From Chlamydomonas reinhardtii (Eukaryota; Chlorophyta; Chlorophyceae; Chlamydomonadales; Chlamydomonadaceae), in the NCBI RefSeq assembly GCF_000002595.2, contig NC_057015.1:5939195-6003194 (forward strand): a DNA stretch of 64,000 bases. The letters run 5' to 3'. Made by a program: the position numbers and the translations under genes. The notes under the pieces are model-generated. The model ran no database searches. It saw only the letters and a list, made by a program, of their open reading frames with translations, and was not told the origin of the DNA. Below, piece by piece: positions 49,989 to 60,948 of this stretch; position 1 is the first letter of the stretch, and each line of letters opens with the position of its first letter.

Positions 49989-51833
49989 TCCGTGCTGCTT
50001 GTACCATGGCCGGCCCCGCCCATAGCTTGGAAGCCGCTAGCAGTGGCGTGGCTGCCACATGCGGCCGCCAAGCGGCCGAAGAGCGCGGGAATGCGTTCTT
50101 GCGGCGCCACATGCTCCCAGGTCTTGCAATCTACGGGCTCCGCGTGATCTATCTTCAGCGAGCGACTAGGCTTGTCAAAGCGGGATGGCAGGGCCGCGTC
50201 TGGGAGCGGAGATCGTAGGAAGACCGTTGGCCGAACGCCTGCGGAGCGGTCAAGGCACGGCAAGCGACCGTCACGGTCCTTTGCTCTTGCGCAGGCATCA
50301 AAGCGCGTTGGTTCATTCCAAATCGCGCCCACATCATACCTGTCTTCCTGCAGATTTTGATAAGGAACTTCAATAAAGTTGGGTCGATTGCACTGCCGAT
50401 CGCATCGGCAAACTTTTTTGGACTGAGCCCCCCAAACCGCTGATGTGCACAAGCCGCTAGTGAGAATTCCCTGGGCCCGCGCAACACAATAACTCACCGG
50501 CCCCTGCCGCGCTCCCCATGCCCAGGCCAGCCGCCGCAACTGCATCACCTGAAAGCGACCGAAACACAGATGCAAACGAAGTGAAGACATGAACGAAAGG
50601 CATGCGCAGTTTGGAACGGCGCTGCACGTGCACGATGCAGGCTGGTGGACGGCAAAGGAGAGCCTGCGCCCCCAACCTCACAATGCACCACCGCGGTCCA
50701 GCGGCCACCCTCTGAGCTGCGGCGTGTCGTGACCAGCCGCTACCCTGTGCGCATCGTCCCACTCACCAGCTTGTGCTGTGCCCTGGCCAGCCGCCGCGCC
50801 TGCACAACGTGAAAGCGATAACAGGGCAATGCAGGCAGTCAGCATCGCCAGGGCGGAACGAATCACGCCTCGCCAACAAGGGCCAGAGACCGAGCGCCGC
50901 AAGGCTCCGGCGGATGCAGACAGTCATTGACACTTTGAGCCCGGGCATAGCTAGCCTCCTGAACTCCCCCGGTCTGCATCTGCTGCCACCTGTGACCTGG
51001 CAACACATTCCTTCGACCAACCCCGACCCAAACCATCGTTGAAGCTCATCCCGCACCCCTCTCCGATGCCGCTCCACGTCCGGGGCCTCGCCCCCGACCC
51101 AAGCGGATCCTGTCACGATCATGCCCACTAATCCGCTCCCATAAGGATTTAAGGTCAGAATTCAGACAACGCAAGGTTTGAAGTTATCTTGAGGAACGTT
51201 TCGTGGAAAGGAGACGAATCTGGATGGTGGCCCCGCCTCCCACTGAATGGCACTTTCTGATGCCCCGAGCGCGCCACGCCGCATCCCGCAGCCCCCAACA
51301 GCTACCAATGTGCCGATGCCCACCCTACAGCCTCTTGAAATGCTCACCAGCAGCAGCGCTGTTCACGACAGCTCAAACACTTCCGTAATGCACCGCCGCA
51401 GTTGCACTAGGGCCGGAGTCTTAGCTCAGGTCAAGTCTGGGCTAGCACAACCAACTCACCAGCTCCAGCCGCGCTCCCGACGCCAGCCGCCGAGGCTGCA
51501 GGACATGGGAGCGGTCGGTGGGCACGTGGAGAAAGGAGATGTGTGGTGCGCGATTCAAATGCACGCAGCCCGCGAGTGTTTCGAAAACGATGCGGGCATC
51601 GCAACGAGGTTGGAAGGGCAGCAGTTGAAACGCGGCACCACGAGGCGGATCCTCCTACCTTTCCGCGCAAACGCAACGATTGCCTTATTGCTAGCGCGTA
51701 TCGGAACGAATTCGAGCTCCTCCTCTGATAGTTTGGACAGCGTGTAAGCCAAGTCGCCGAGCTCGTCATCGTCCACGCCGAGCGCCTCTGCGGCAGCCTT
51801 GAAAGCCGCAGCCACCTCCTGTTTGCTGACCAT
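47209..51833 (-). CDS. PD-(D/E)XK nuclease-like plus protein-kinase-like fusion (Crinkler-like architecture), carried in the element
   Basis: Eight minus-strand exons (51659-51833, 51460-51495, 50767-50799, 50498-50548, 50340-50456, 49848-50238, 49134-49740, 47209-48783) give about 994 residues. The start MVSKQEVAAAFKAAAEALG is followed by three tiny Ala/Gly exons. The nuclease-like part has LIVVISDDDATWQQCRSF, the E-x-K centre FVEMKAPALM, SLVDLW, and VNEYMDHLGVRYAIVSCHYA. The kinase-like part has NGEEAVLKILDSDEHG, FEAECSAYRAL, RFLHGDIRLSNFMFL (catalytic loop) and CVVIDLGLSRLDG (D-L-G). A nuclease-kinase fusion of this order is known from Crinkler-type effectors and related mobile genes in many eukaryotes. 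The join at about 50456-50498 implies a very short intron (about 41 bases) and is the weakest. No broken catalytic position was obvious. Confidence 0.6.
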
Positions 51834-52486
51834 ACCGCTCGTCCGTGCGTTGCGGTGTTGATTGCGAGAGTGCTGTGGCAGTCGTTTATATGTTACTGAA
51901 GTGGCTGGCGATGAGAGTTGGCTGCCTCGTTGGAACCTTATCTATGCTGCAGCCAGTGTTGGCAAATGCATGGAATGGTTAAGACTTGTGATTGGGCCTA
52001 AGCGATGGGCCCATCGGGCCCGGTTCAACAGTATGGCCAGCATGACGTGGCATCCGTGCCTTCCCCTCGCAGCTATATGGAGATGCTAACGAGCTGCGGG
52101 GTACATGGGCTGGTGGTGTATGCCAGTACGTGCTTGCGGTCTGTGAACACCTAGGCTTGGGCTTTGTGCTTCATGGTACGTGCCTCATGGTAGGTGTTAT
52201 AGTTGCAGTGCCGAATCAGGTATGGGTTCGATTGCGAGATTGAGCTGTGCGGCAGTGCCGCCAACCTGCCAAACATTCAGCATCAGTTTATCAACTCCTT
52301 GACTGGCTGTCGGCATCTTGTGGGTTGCCGCGGCCTTTGCACTGGATAGTGGGCCAACAGGGTACTGGCCCGCCAAGCATGCAGGGCGGCCGGGCGCACA
52401 GGCGGTGCTCGTGTTGGCTTGCCCCTTGCCCCTTCGGACGGAGCCCTTGCGGTCGCATCGGGGCCTTCTCGGTTATCAGCCTTCAG

Positions 52487-52625
52487 AGCGCTTCGGAGCC
52501 CTTCAGAGCGCTTTAGAGCCCTCCAGAGCCCTTCAGAGCCCTCCAGAGCCCTCCAGAGCCCTTCAGAGCCCTCCAGAGCCCTTCAGAGCCCTCCAGAGCC
52601 CTTCAGAGCCCTCCAGAGGCCTGTG
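52487..52625. repeat. Minisatellite of 10-11 bp units
   Basis: Alternating CCCTTCAGAG and CCCTCCAGAG units, about a dozen copies, upstream of the integrase-tail remnant. It may be a by-product of slippage. Confidence 0.95.
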
Positions 52626-52739
52626 CAGATCCCCCCAGAGACTGGAGGGCTCTGGAGGGCTTTGCCACGTTCTCACCCACGGCACCCAGGGCCAAACAAA
52701 TGCTACTTTCTTTAGCAGGGGGGGGGGGGGCTCCGACCT

Positions 52740-53391
52740 CTGATGAGGCATTCGCAGGTGTGGACATCATGCTGTCGCTGCACAAGGGGCAGCATGCCAA
52801 GAACACGCGCGTGGTGAGTGGGTTCAAGCCTGGTGACAGTGCACATTTGTCGGAGGGCACGGCCGCACGGGGCTGTTTGACAAGGAGATGGCCACCTATT
52901 CACAGGACATTATTACACCGTGACTCGGCAGAAGGGCTATCGCTTCGCTGTGGAGGGCAAGCGGCGCCTGTACCGTCCGTCAGAGATGCAGTTGGTGCGT
53001 GGTGAGGTGACGGACAGGGTGGCGGGTGGGGCGAAGTGACAGGCAGAGGCCGCGCACGAGCAGCACCAGGTGCGGCGCGTTGCTCGCGCTCTTAAAACCA
53101 CTCAGCAGCAGGCCACGCGCGCAATTGAAGCACAAGACCCGCCCTCCGCTCCGGTCTCCGCTCCGGTCCCCGCGAAGAAATCGCCTGCGGGGCAAGCGCG
53201 AGCAGGTGCATGGCGAAACACACTTCGAGGTGTCGCGTTTTGAGGCCAGTAAGTATGTGGGCGGCAAGCTGCAATTCCTTATAAAACTTAAGGGATTCCC
53301 TAAAGCGGAGTGGCTGCCTGCGAAACAGCTGCAGGAGGACCTGAGCGCCGACGCCTATCGCGCGCTGCACAAGGCGATGAAAGTAACCTGA
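52740..53391 (+). pseudogene. Integrase C-terminal tail with chromodomain, remnant
   Basis: Sequence typical of the end of retroviral-like (Ty3/Polinton-type) integrases: a stretch with FKPGDS, a stretch with YRPSEMQLV, and a chromodomain-like end with LIKLKGFPKAEWLPAKQL. The catalytic DDE core was not found upstream. It is broken, with a small number of breaks, and is treated as a fossil part of the large element. Confidence 0.5.
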
Positions 53392-53459
53392 TGCATCCCT
53401 GTTTATATACATCGCAAAATATATCAAGTTCTGACGTTATTTTTACGCTGTCGCAGCCC

Positions 53460-53486
53460 AGGGCAGAGGGCAGGTCCACTCCCATC
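53460..53486. repeat. 27-bp inverted repeat partner of 55281-55307
   Basis: Exact reverse complement of 55281-55307 (GATGGGAGTGGACCTGCCCT...). The copies are about 1.8 kb apart inside the element. Confidence 0.9.
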
Positions 53487-56065
53487 AAAATTTGCGCGAG
53501 CCGTCAAAGTGCGCGTTCGGCCGCGCTAATCTATATATTTAATACCCAACAGCAAAGTAGTCTATGGCACCCGGGGCTATATCGCGGGCGTTCCCGAGTT
53601 CATTCGCGCCTCGTCGCAGGTCGGGGCTGAGCCCATGCTGAGCGCTTGCCCAGCGCCCACGCACTCGTTTTAACAAATGCCGCCCGGCAATGGGCCTTTT
53701 AACGCTACACAAGACAACTCTTGCGCGCTAGATCGCAAAAACAGGCAAACGTAAGGAAGCATGCGCGCATGCTCTGACACAATGCTGCGGACGAGGGCAC
53801 AAGTGGTGCTCTGGGGACAAGCTCCGGCCCTATCTGTCTCCTTATAACATATAGATACGATAACTGGCGCGTGCCGGGGCGTGCGGGCGAGCACAAGGGC
53901 CTGCCGGGCTGGGTGCGTGGGACTCCCCTGGTTGCCGCAGTGCTTGGCCTCCCCTGAGCTCCTCGACACGTTCCCTTGCCGCGATGGGCCACGGAACCCG
54001 GATCTGCCTCGTGACCAATAATTCCTTAAACTCATGTCATTACATGCATGTTGGCCGCATTCTGCCTGGGGCCGCGGGCATGTCAAATTCATGGGCGTGG
54101 CCATGGGCATGTGTGCACCGCACACCCGCCTCAACCGCTTCGTTCTTTTGTCATCTGATATATGTCATATGTGCCTGCAAAGTGCGCGCATGACATGCGG
54201 CACAGTACACGCAGTACGTACGTAGCCAAGGTTAGGCAGGAACGCCTCAGCCCACGCAGGCAACAGGGCGAAACCGTGTCAACCAACCGGTGCTGGTGAC
54301 CATGCCGGCGCGGGTGGTGGCAATTATATGTGTATAGCATATCTATGGCACCAGGTAGGACATCCGAGGCGCGGGTACGCGAAAAACGTGCAGGCCGGGA
54401 CCGGGCGCGAAACATGCGAATTCGCGCACACGAATTGCGTCCACATATGCGCGCCGTTTGGGCCGCAGATTTGGGCTGCGGCCAACCCATATACTCAAGA
54501 TAGAACTTTTTGAGCTGCCGGAATTATATCGGCCAGCCTGGACCAGAGCGGCCATCAGCGGTTCCATGCGCGTGCGCCGGGGCAGCTCCAGGACGCGTCA
54601 GATTCAGGCACGCCGCGTCTGTGTGCTTATGAGACCACATACAACAGATGGGCGGCCGCGGGCATGTGAAAATACGGCCCTACGCGCCAGTCGACATGGT
54701 GCGATGCTCGCGCACAAGAACCCTGTCGCGCACTCGCCCGTTATTACTTTTCCGACCCGGCAAAGAAGCCTTACATGAGGTCTAGTTAGAACTTTTGGGT
54801 CGGGAATTTCTTAACGGCGCTGCGCTGTGCGCTGCCGGTCCAAATGCCAAACCGCTCGCGGAACTAGTCTCCCCGCTCCCTTGCTGGGCCCGTTAAGAAA
54901 TTCCCGTCGCGACAGACTGGTCGGTATGGTAGCATAGATTGCATTATGCCTGGCTGGAGCATCTAATTGCGCGCGCCGAGCACCTGCACGCGACACATGC
55001 TCACCGGGCACAGCCAAAGCAGCGCCACAAGTGCGCTCCGAAAGCTAGGGGCTTTCATACGTACTTTCTAAGACTATGATGGTTGTTTGGAACCGATAGG
55101 GACAGCTAGGGCCGTGGAAGTCGGCCGCTCGGTCGGTTCAGTCGCGGTTGGACATGGTGGGACGCAGGGCGGCGAGTTTTATGCTAGGCCCCGGGGCGGG
55201 GACGTCCTAAGTACATGAATGGCCGAAAACCACGGCCGAAGCAGCGAAGCACGGTGGTCGCCCGGTTTCGGGCCCATCGCGATGGGAGTGGACCTGCCCT
55301 CTGCCCTGTCGCAGCCTGGTGCGACCACTCGCGCCCACAATTCCGTCGACCTCAAACGCGTGGCTGTGCACCGCCTGCTTGCAGGCTTCAGCCCGGTCGC
55401 TGCGCCCAGTAGTCCCGCGCAAGATTCACAACGGTGAGCACTCCCAACCGCCACAGCGACAGCCCTAGCGGCTCAAGTGTCTGTGAATGGCCGCATCAAA
55501 TAGCCGCGTGGCAGTTTTGGCGAAAATGCAGGGTGCGAGGGGGTTGGTTCTCTCAAATGCGAGCTAGCGCCCACACGCACTATACGGGGGCGAGTAGCTT
55601 ATGAGTAGTAGTAATGATTATACAAGCGGCGAATTTTAGTTTTAGGGGTAAGCATGCGGCCCGAGTACAATTACCGCTTAGGGGGCACGCCATGCGCGCG
55701 AGCCCCATGCAGCCATAATTCGGTGCGCGCCTACCAGCGCACAGATAATTCATAGGACTATGCCATAGTGCTGAGGGACAGGCCGGGAACAAGCTGAGCA
55801 AGCGGGGGAGCATGGGCCCAACTCCGCCACACCGCCCCAACTCTCCCCAATCACACCGCAAGCACCTCCTGAGATCAAGGGCTATCTTACAGTAGCGCGC
55901 GGCACCTAATCGCGACCGCCGGTGCGAGCAAACACTGTACGGAGGGGCTCGTTTGGGCTCCAGCATGCAGCTCCTGGGCTGGCTTTTGGTGCATTGAATA
56001 GAGCACAGAAAACAGGAGCATTACATATGCAGGGGTGCGCAAAGGTCGACCGACTTATGGGCGCG
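53487..56065. other. Element interior without recognised gene
   Basis: No conserved coding sequence. It holds a 17-bp inverted repeat CGGGAATTTCTTAACGG at 54801-54817 with its complement at 54890-54906, and the right partner of the 27-bp repeat at 55281-55307. Confidence 0.5.
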
Positions 56066-56231
56066 AGACAGTGGACTCCCGAGTTTTGCCGGAATTACTC
56101 CCGAGTTTCGGTTGAGTTCCTTTCGAATTTCTTTCGAATTTCGCACGAATTCCCCGCCAGTTTCCGCCGAGTTCCCCGGCGCCCCGCCCGCGCGTGCACA
56201 CCAGCGACTCTCATGCACTCCAGCGAGTCCC
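56066..56231. repeat. Right subterminal inverted repeat
   Basis: Partner of 43087-43216. Contains degenerate GAATTTC/GAGTTCC units followed by CACCAGCGACTCTCATGC. Confidence 0.85.
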
Positions 56232-56483
56232 TTCGATTCAGCCCCCTGCCGCCGCCCCAGCAGCGACCGTCCCTTTGGCAGACGTGTGAACCGTGTGCGC
56301 TCTGATATAATCGCCACCAGCCTGGGGGGACAAACGCTCCGCCACGGCGCGCTTTGCGCGCCGCGCAACCGGACATGTTTCCCCCGCATCCAGGTCGCAC
56401 TCATCCGCATCCTCACAACTCACACACGGGGTGGCGCCCCCCGGCGCCGCCCCGCGGGGGTCCCCATGTCGACCGTGTGAAAC

Positions 56484-56903
56484 CGTGTGCGCCTAGAGGC
56501 AGCCTATGGACAGGGGTCAGCCCCATGCATCTCTCTGAGTTTACACACAGCTCACACGCAGCTTCCCAAACGGCACGCCCGCGACTATGCACTCCCACTC
56601 GCGCGCCGCGCCAACCGCCAGCCTCCGCCGAGCTCCGCCGTACTCCACTGCAGCTTCCCACACGCGTGTGCGCTCAACTGCCCGCTCCCACTCGCGCGCC
56701 TGCCGACAACCGCCAACGACCCGTGTGCGTCACTACAGCCAGACAGCTTCCGAGCCGGGCCGCCGTACAACTACCTGCTCACACTCGCGCAGCTGCCGAC
56801 TGCCACGCTACCTCCTGTACGGCTGAGGGGGGTTGGGGTGCCGTACACGAGTTAGTTGGGGGTTAGTCGGAGCTGTCTCAGGATGAAGGTTTATCTATTT
56901 TTT
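56484..56903 (+). repeat. Right terminal inverted repeat
   Basis: Partner of 42123-42555. Ends GGTTTATCTATTTTTT at the host boundary. Confidence 0.92.
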
Positions 56904-56909
56904 AGCCTC
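56904..56909. repeat. Target-site duplication, right copy
   Basis: AGCCTC, identical to 42117-42122, at the edge of the interrupted exonuclease exon. Confidence 0.85.
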
Positions 56910-57511
56910 ACGCCATGCTGGTGGTACAGCGCCTCCGCGTCACGGCGCACGTCGAACAGCAGCTTGGTCACATCCCCGCACTCCAGCAGCGTTTTCAGGG
57001 AGCAATCCCGCCGCCTGATACGGCGCGAAAGGAGCCCGCATTTCGCCATGGCTAGAAAGCAGCAACACCGAACCCGACCGAGCCCGACAACCCGCATGCA
57101 ATAAGCGAGGTGCCAAAAAGCAGAAAGAAGCTGTAGGGCAGGTCCTGACAGTTACAGGGTTGTTTGGCTCGCCAGACATTCTCACCCCGTCACACCCCAC
57201 ACACCTGCAGTGCGAGAACGCCTCAGTGGACAGCACACTGACGTCCACCAGGTATCCGGGCAGCCACTGCCAGGTCCTCACCAGCAGCCGCGCCGGCTGC
57301 AGCGCCAGCAGGCACAGCTTCCCATCGCGGCTCAAGCTCACGCCTGCATTGCATCCGTGGGGTTACGAGCGGCGCCGGTTTCCAAGCCCAGTCCCGGCTG
57401 ACGAGATTGCAGCCAATGCCTCTCACCCTCGGCATCCACCGCTAGCCACTCCACGCCCACCAGGGCGCCCAGCATGCGCTCCAGCGCCGGTAGTGAGTCC
57501 ACCACTTCCAT

Positions 57512-58684
57512 TCTGCAGCATGGACGAGCAGTGAGACTGTGATTCCGTGAAAGCAATGCAGAAAGCGACCAGCCAGGAGTTCGCAAGCGCACCTGGGCGC
57601 AACCAGTCGAACTGGGCACACGCGAAGCGTAGAGCCACCAGGATTGACCGTGTGGAACGCTATCCCTTTTGATCCCGCTCCCACAGGTTGCGTTCTTTGT
57701 GCGGTGCAATCGCAGCGGGAAATTGCCCTCCGGCATTATGTCACGGGTCTGCTGCACTCACATCACGGGTCCTTACAGGTGCCGATTCACAAACAGCGCG
57801 AAGGGTGCCGTAAGTCCGTAACGATGGGTGTACCGGTGCGTGCTTCGGCCGTCAAGGCTGTCCGTAGTGCGCAAGGCCCGACTGCCCAAATACCATTCCG
57901 GGCCGGTAACCAAGGGAGGTACCTGCCTGTTACCTCGCATGTACAGTCAGGATCAGAGCAAGGCGCCCGGGGTGAAGCACAGAGCCATGTTTCAAGAGAG
58001 GGCCCTTGCAAGTCAAAATGGGCTGCGTCCCCCCCCCCCAACAACTGCCGCAATCAAAGTGGGCTGCGCCCCCCCCCCCCCCCCCAACAACATGGTTTTG
58101 CCGAGCAGCAGCGGTCAACTCAAATCAGTCTCAGATATCATGCATTTGGGCCACCGGGGACTGGGAATGGGAGGGCGCGACCAGAGGGTCACGCGGGAGG
58201 GGTGCGGGGAAGGCGTGTGCAGACTGGTGCAGACGCAGGCTTGCGCAGTTGCGAGATGGGCGGGTGAGGGAGGGCTAGGCTGACGGGCAGCTCACGTACA
58301 CAATCGCCGAAACCCCGTCATAAGCGGCGGGTGTTACAATAACCGCTCGGTAGTTTGCTGATATGTGTTTGACCTACATAACACTCAAAAACGCAGAAAC
58401 AGCGCGACAAGTCCTGAGAGTGACAACGTGTCAGTGTGTAATACAAGTCCAAGCCTTGCATGCCTTTGCCTTTGGCATGTGGGCATTTCAGTTATGGACT
58501 AGATTTCAGTACCTGATTGAAGTACGTTCACAGCCAAGAGATGGCGTTGACACAATGAAAGCGGGGAAGAGTCGTTAATGGGAAGCCCAGGGGCCCCCAT
58601 CGTAGCTGGCGTCGCTGAATCAGGCGTGATCTTGGACTACTGGCCAGCGGCTTCAGTAACCAGGGCGCACAACGGTGATGTCAA
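57512..58684. other. Upstream region between the exonuclease and the solute-binding-like gene
   Basis: Head-to-head 5' region. Two C-runs (about 58029-58039 and 58069-58085) are present. An upstream exon of the exonuclease could lie here (a CTGCAG acceptor precedes its first listed ATG) but none was identified. Confidence 0.35.
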
Positions 58685-60901
58685 ATGCGCCTGTGCGGGA
58701 CCGTCTGGCTCTGTGTCCTTGCAGCAGCGCACAGCATTTATGCTGCTGATAACATCTCAGCGAACGCAAATGCTGGTGCTTCGCCTTTCACTGCGGACAT
58801 CGTGGTTGACCCAACCTGCCTTTGGAAGGCGGAACGCTCTATCGCATCCGGGTGGGTCTCTTCACGGTGAATGTCCGGTCAACACCAGGAAATGTACGGA
58901 CTTTGGGTGGGGTAGGGGAGACGCACATAACCCTCCCCCCCCCGCCCCACCCCTGAACCCAACCCGAAAGATTTCCGTGTCCCTGACCCGGCCGAGTTTT
59001 TGCGTCCCTCCCTCGCCAGATGCGGTCTGGGCGACGAGGGCCGCCTGAGGGCCGAAACGGCGGCCCTGGTGCACGCCTGCGTCCAGTTTGCAGACGACCC
59101 AGTCCTGAGGGTAGGAACTAACTCACCGACGTAGCGCCGCTACTGCTAGCCGTGACTGAACCAGAAAGCATATGGGTGCACCAGCCCACCGTCGGCACTA
59201 GCCCACCACCGTCGGGGCGGGCAAGGTTATAGCAACACACCGGGTTTTTTCCGGCTGTCAGCAGCGCACGTCACATAATGTGCAGGCCTGTACGCACGCA
59301 GGTCCATGTCCAGTTACACGCTCGCTCCTGGAGGTCGTGTCCCAGGACTGAACATGGTATGCTGGCTCGCTTTCCTGTCCGCAGCGGCTGCGTGTGATTG
59401 CGGGCGTGGCGCGGCTGTACCCGGAGCTGCAACGCCTGTCCACTGAGTTCAGCGCTGCCACGGGGTGGGGCCGTCTGTGGGTGTAAATAGTAGGGAGTGC
59501 AGGTTGAGTGAGGAGATGAGAACGGGCCGCTGCGGGCCAGGACGGCTGGGAACGGTGTGGGCGTGGGTGCCTGGGGTGGCAGCGATGTTAGGATGGTTCA
59601 GGTTGTACACAGCAGGGTTCGTACGGATTCGCTAGCAAAGCTGCCACTGGCGCAAGCACAGCGCAGCGTGGGCTGCCCCGGCTGCCTACAGCCAGGCGTT
59701 TCTTCACGGGGTGCTCAACGGCCGCTGCCCGTGCCTGGTCCCGCCTGCCCGGTTGCTCACACTGCGCGCACTCACTGCAGGATCCCAACCTACTTCAACT
59801 TCTCCAACGCCATCGGCGGAAGCGGCCACAGGCACTGGTGCCGCTGGTGTGGGTGTTGGATTGCAGACAGGCACACCCGACACTGGCTGGCTGCCTCGCC
59901 AGATATTGCTGCGCATTGGCAGCGACTGGCGAATAGCCCTGAACACAGCCGCATCTGGTGGCGAGGCTGCATGCAGCGGAATTTATCTTGTTAGCTAAAT
60001 ATTCTATGTAATTAGGTGTTTTGACCACCATACCTGTGATGCTGGCACGAATGGCAGCAACTGACTGCACCACGTCCTGGTTTGCCAGGCACCATGGCTC
60101 GACCTCAGCAGGGATGCTGCAGTGCATGCCAGTAAGAGCCTCTAGGCTGCTGCCATCCACCATGGAAATTCCCTCATAGTGCCCGTTGTTAGTGAAAGAG
60201 GACCCACGCTGATATGCGACAGAGGTGATGTACCGCGCTGTTGTGGGCACGATCTGCGCAATGCAGACATAGCCTCCACGAGCAGGCTGCCACACGAGAA
60301 TGACAGCCTCTAGCAGCTCCGCCAGGACCCCGAGCTCGTTGTCTGTGATGTAGGTGGAGTCGAGAGCCATCCAGTCCCGGTAAAGAGCAGATGACGCAAG
60401 CTGGGGAGGCGTGGACCCAAATGCCTTGTGCCCAAGCTCAAAAGCCTGAGCTGCCCCAGCCCTGTGCCAGAAATCCCAGACTGGTGGAAGCGAGGCTGCA
60501 TTTGCCAGGGAGGAGCGCAGCAGGTGTCGAGCAGAGATGCGTGAGGGAGCATCCCAGCGTTTGCCAAGGCGGAACCCAAGCGCATCCAGGCCGCATGAAC
60601 CATTGGTGATAGTGGATGTGATCTTCACAGATGAAGCCTTGATGAAAGCCATCTGCAAGGCAGATGGTCTTGTCATGCAAAGGAATCTATGTATTTGTTT
60701 TGCAGCTGAACCTCGCACGCAAATGCGTATCAAACTTCAAATACCTGGTTGATAAGTTACCTGAATGTGCCAAGATAAATATCTGAACATGGTAGAATAC
60801 CAGGTATAAACGTAGTCCAAGCTAGTGGAGTTTGTGGTATAGTTTTATACTTTGATGTTGTTACCCAACCCCCCGTGGTAGCCATAGACCCCGCTCGAAG
60901 C

Positions 60902-60948
<47 letters not shown>

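Larger units (their letters stand above)
42123..56903. mobile_element. Large element with long terminal inverted repeats, Polinton/Maverick-like (tentative), fossil
   Basis: A unit of 14,781 bp bounded by inverted termini that begin AAAAAATAGATAAACCTTCA. It is flanked by a perfect 6-bp direct duplication and sits inside a host exon whose two halves still read through. Its parts are: terminal inverted repeats of about 430 bp, subterminal inverted repeats, a Fanzor/TnpB-like exon (44359-44613), a nuclease-kinase gene (47209-51833), an integrase-tail/chromodomain remnant (52740-53391) and a perfect hairpin (43770-43990). Six-base duplications, long inverted termini, size and a chromodomain integrase tail recall Polintons. 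No protein-primed polymerase, capsid, protease or packaging ATPase was recognised, so it is broken or a non-autonomous or different family. The clean duplication and open flanking exon suggest a fairly young insertion. The two termini differ by roughly one base in ten by eye. Confidence 0.75.
40863..57511 (-). pseudogene. DEDDy 3'-5' exonuclease gene split by a 14.8-kb insertion
   Basis: The 5' part lies right of the element: exons 57427-57511, 57205-57343 and 56904-57014. They carry VEWLAVDAEG (first acidic motif, D-x-E), GVSLSRDGKLCLLALQP, YLVDV and DVTKLLFDVRRDAEALYH (second motif Asp), then HGVRL. The 3' part lies left of it: 42086-42122 (GGVVDLQLAE), 41461-41622 (AFRRHGPQRQWTKYLTGLRQ, SLDTYL), 41220-41252 (YRDRRPLTSDQ) and about 40863-41081 (IDYASGDVVHLYGLYDAL, third motif Y-x-x-x-D). 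All phases fit, and the protein reads continuously across the insertion once one copy of the 6-bp duplication is removed. It resembles RNase D/WRN/EXD-type exonucleases. The gene's start (ATG 57511) and its end near 40863 are uncertain. The insertion lies within an exon, so this allele should be null unless the element is spliced out. Confidence 0.75.

Noticed and set aside
42123-56903. Calling the element a standard Polinton with full gene set
   Set aside because: No polymerase, capsid, protease or packaging AT­Pase signature was recognised on either strand; only the integrase tail and the ends fit.
59557-59998. Plus-strand frame rich in Cys/Trp/His as an independent gene
   Set aside because: Composition is that of an out-of-frame read; only a short exon starting at 59781 fits the neighbouring gene, and even that is doubtful.
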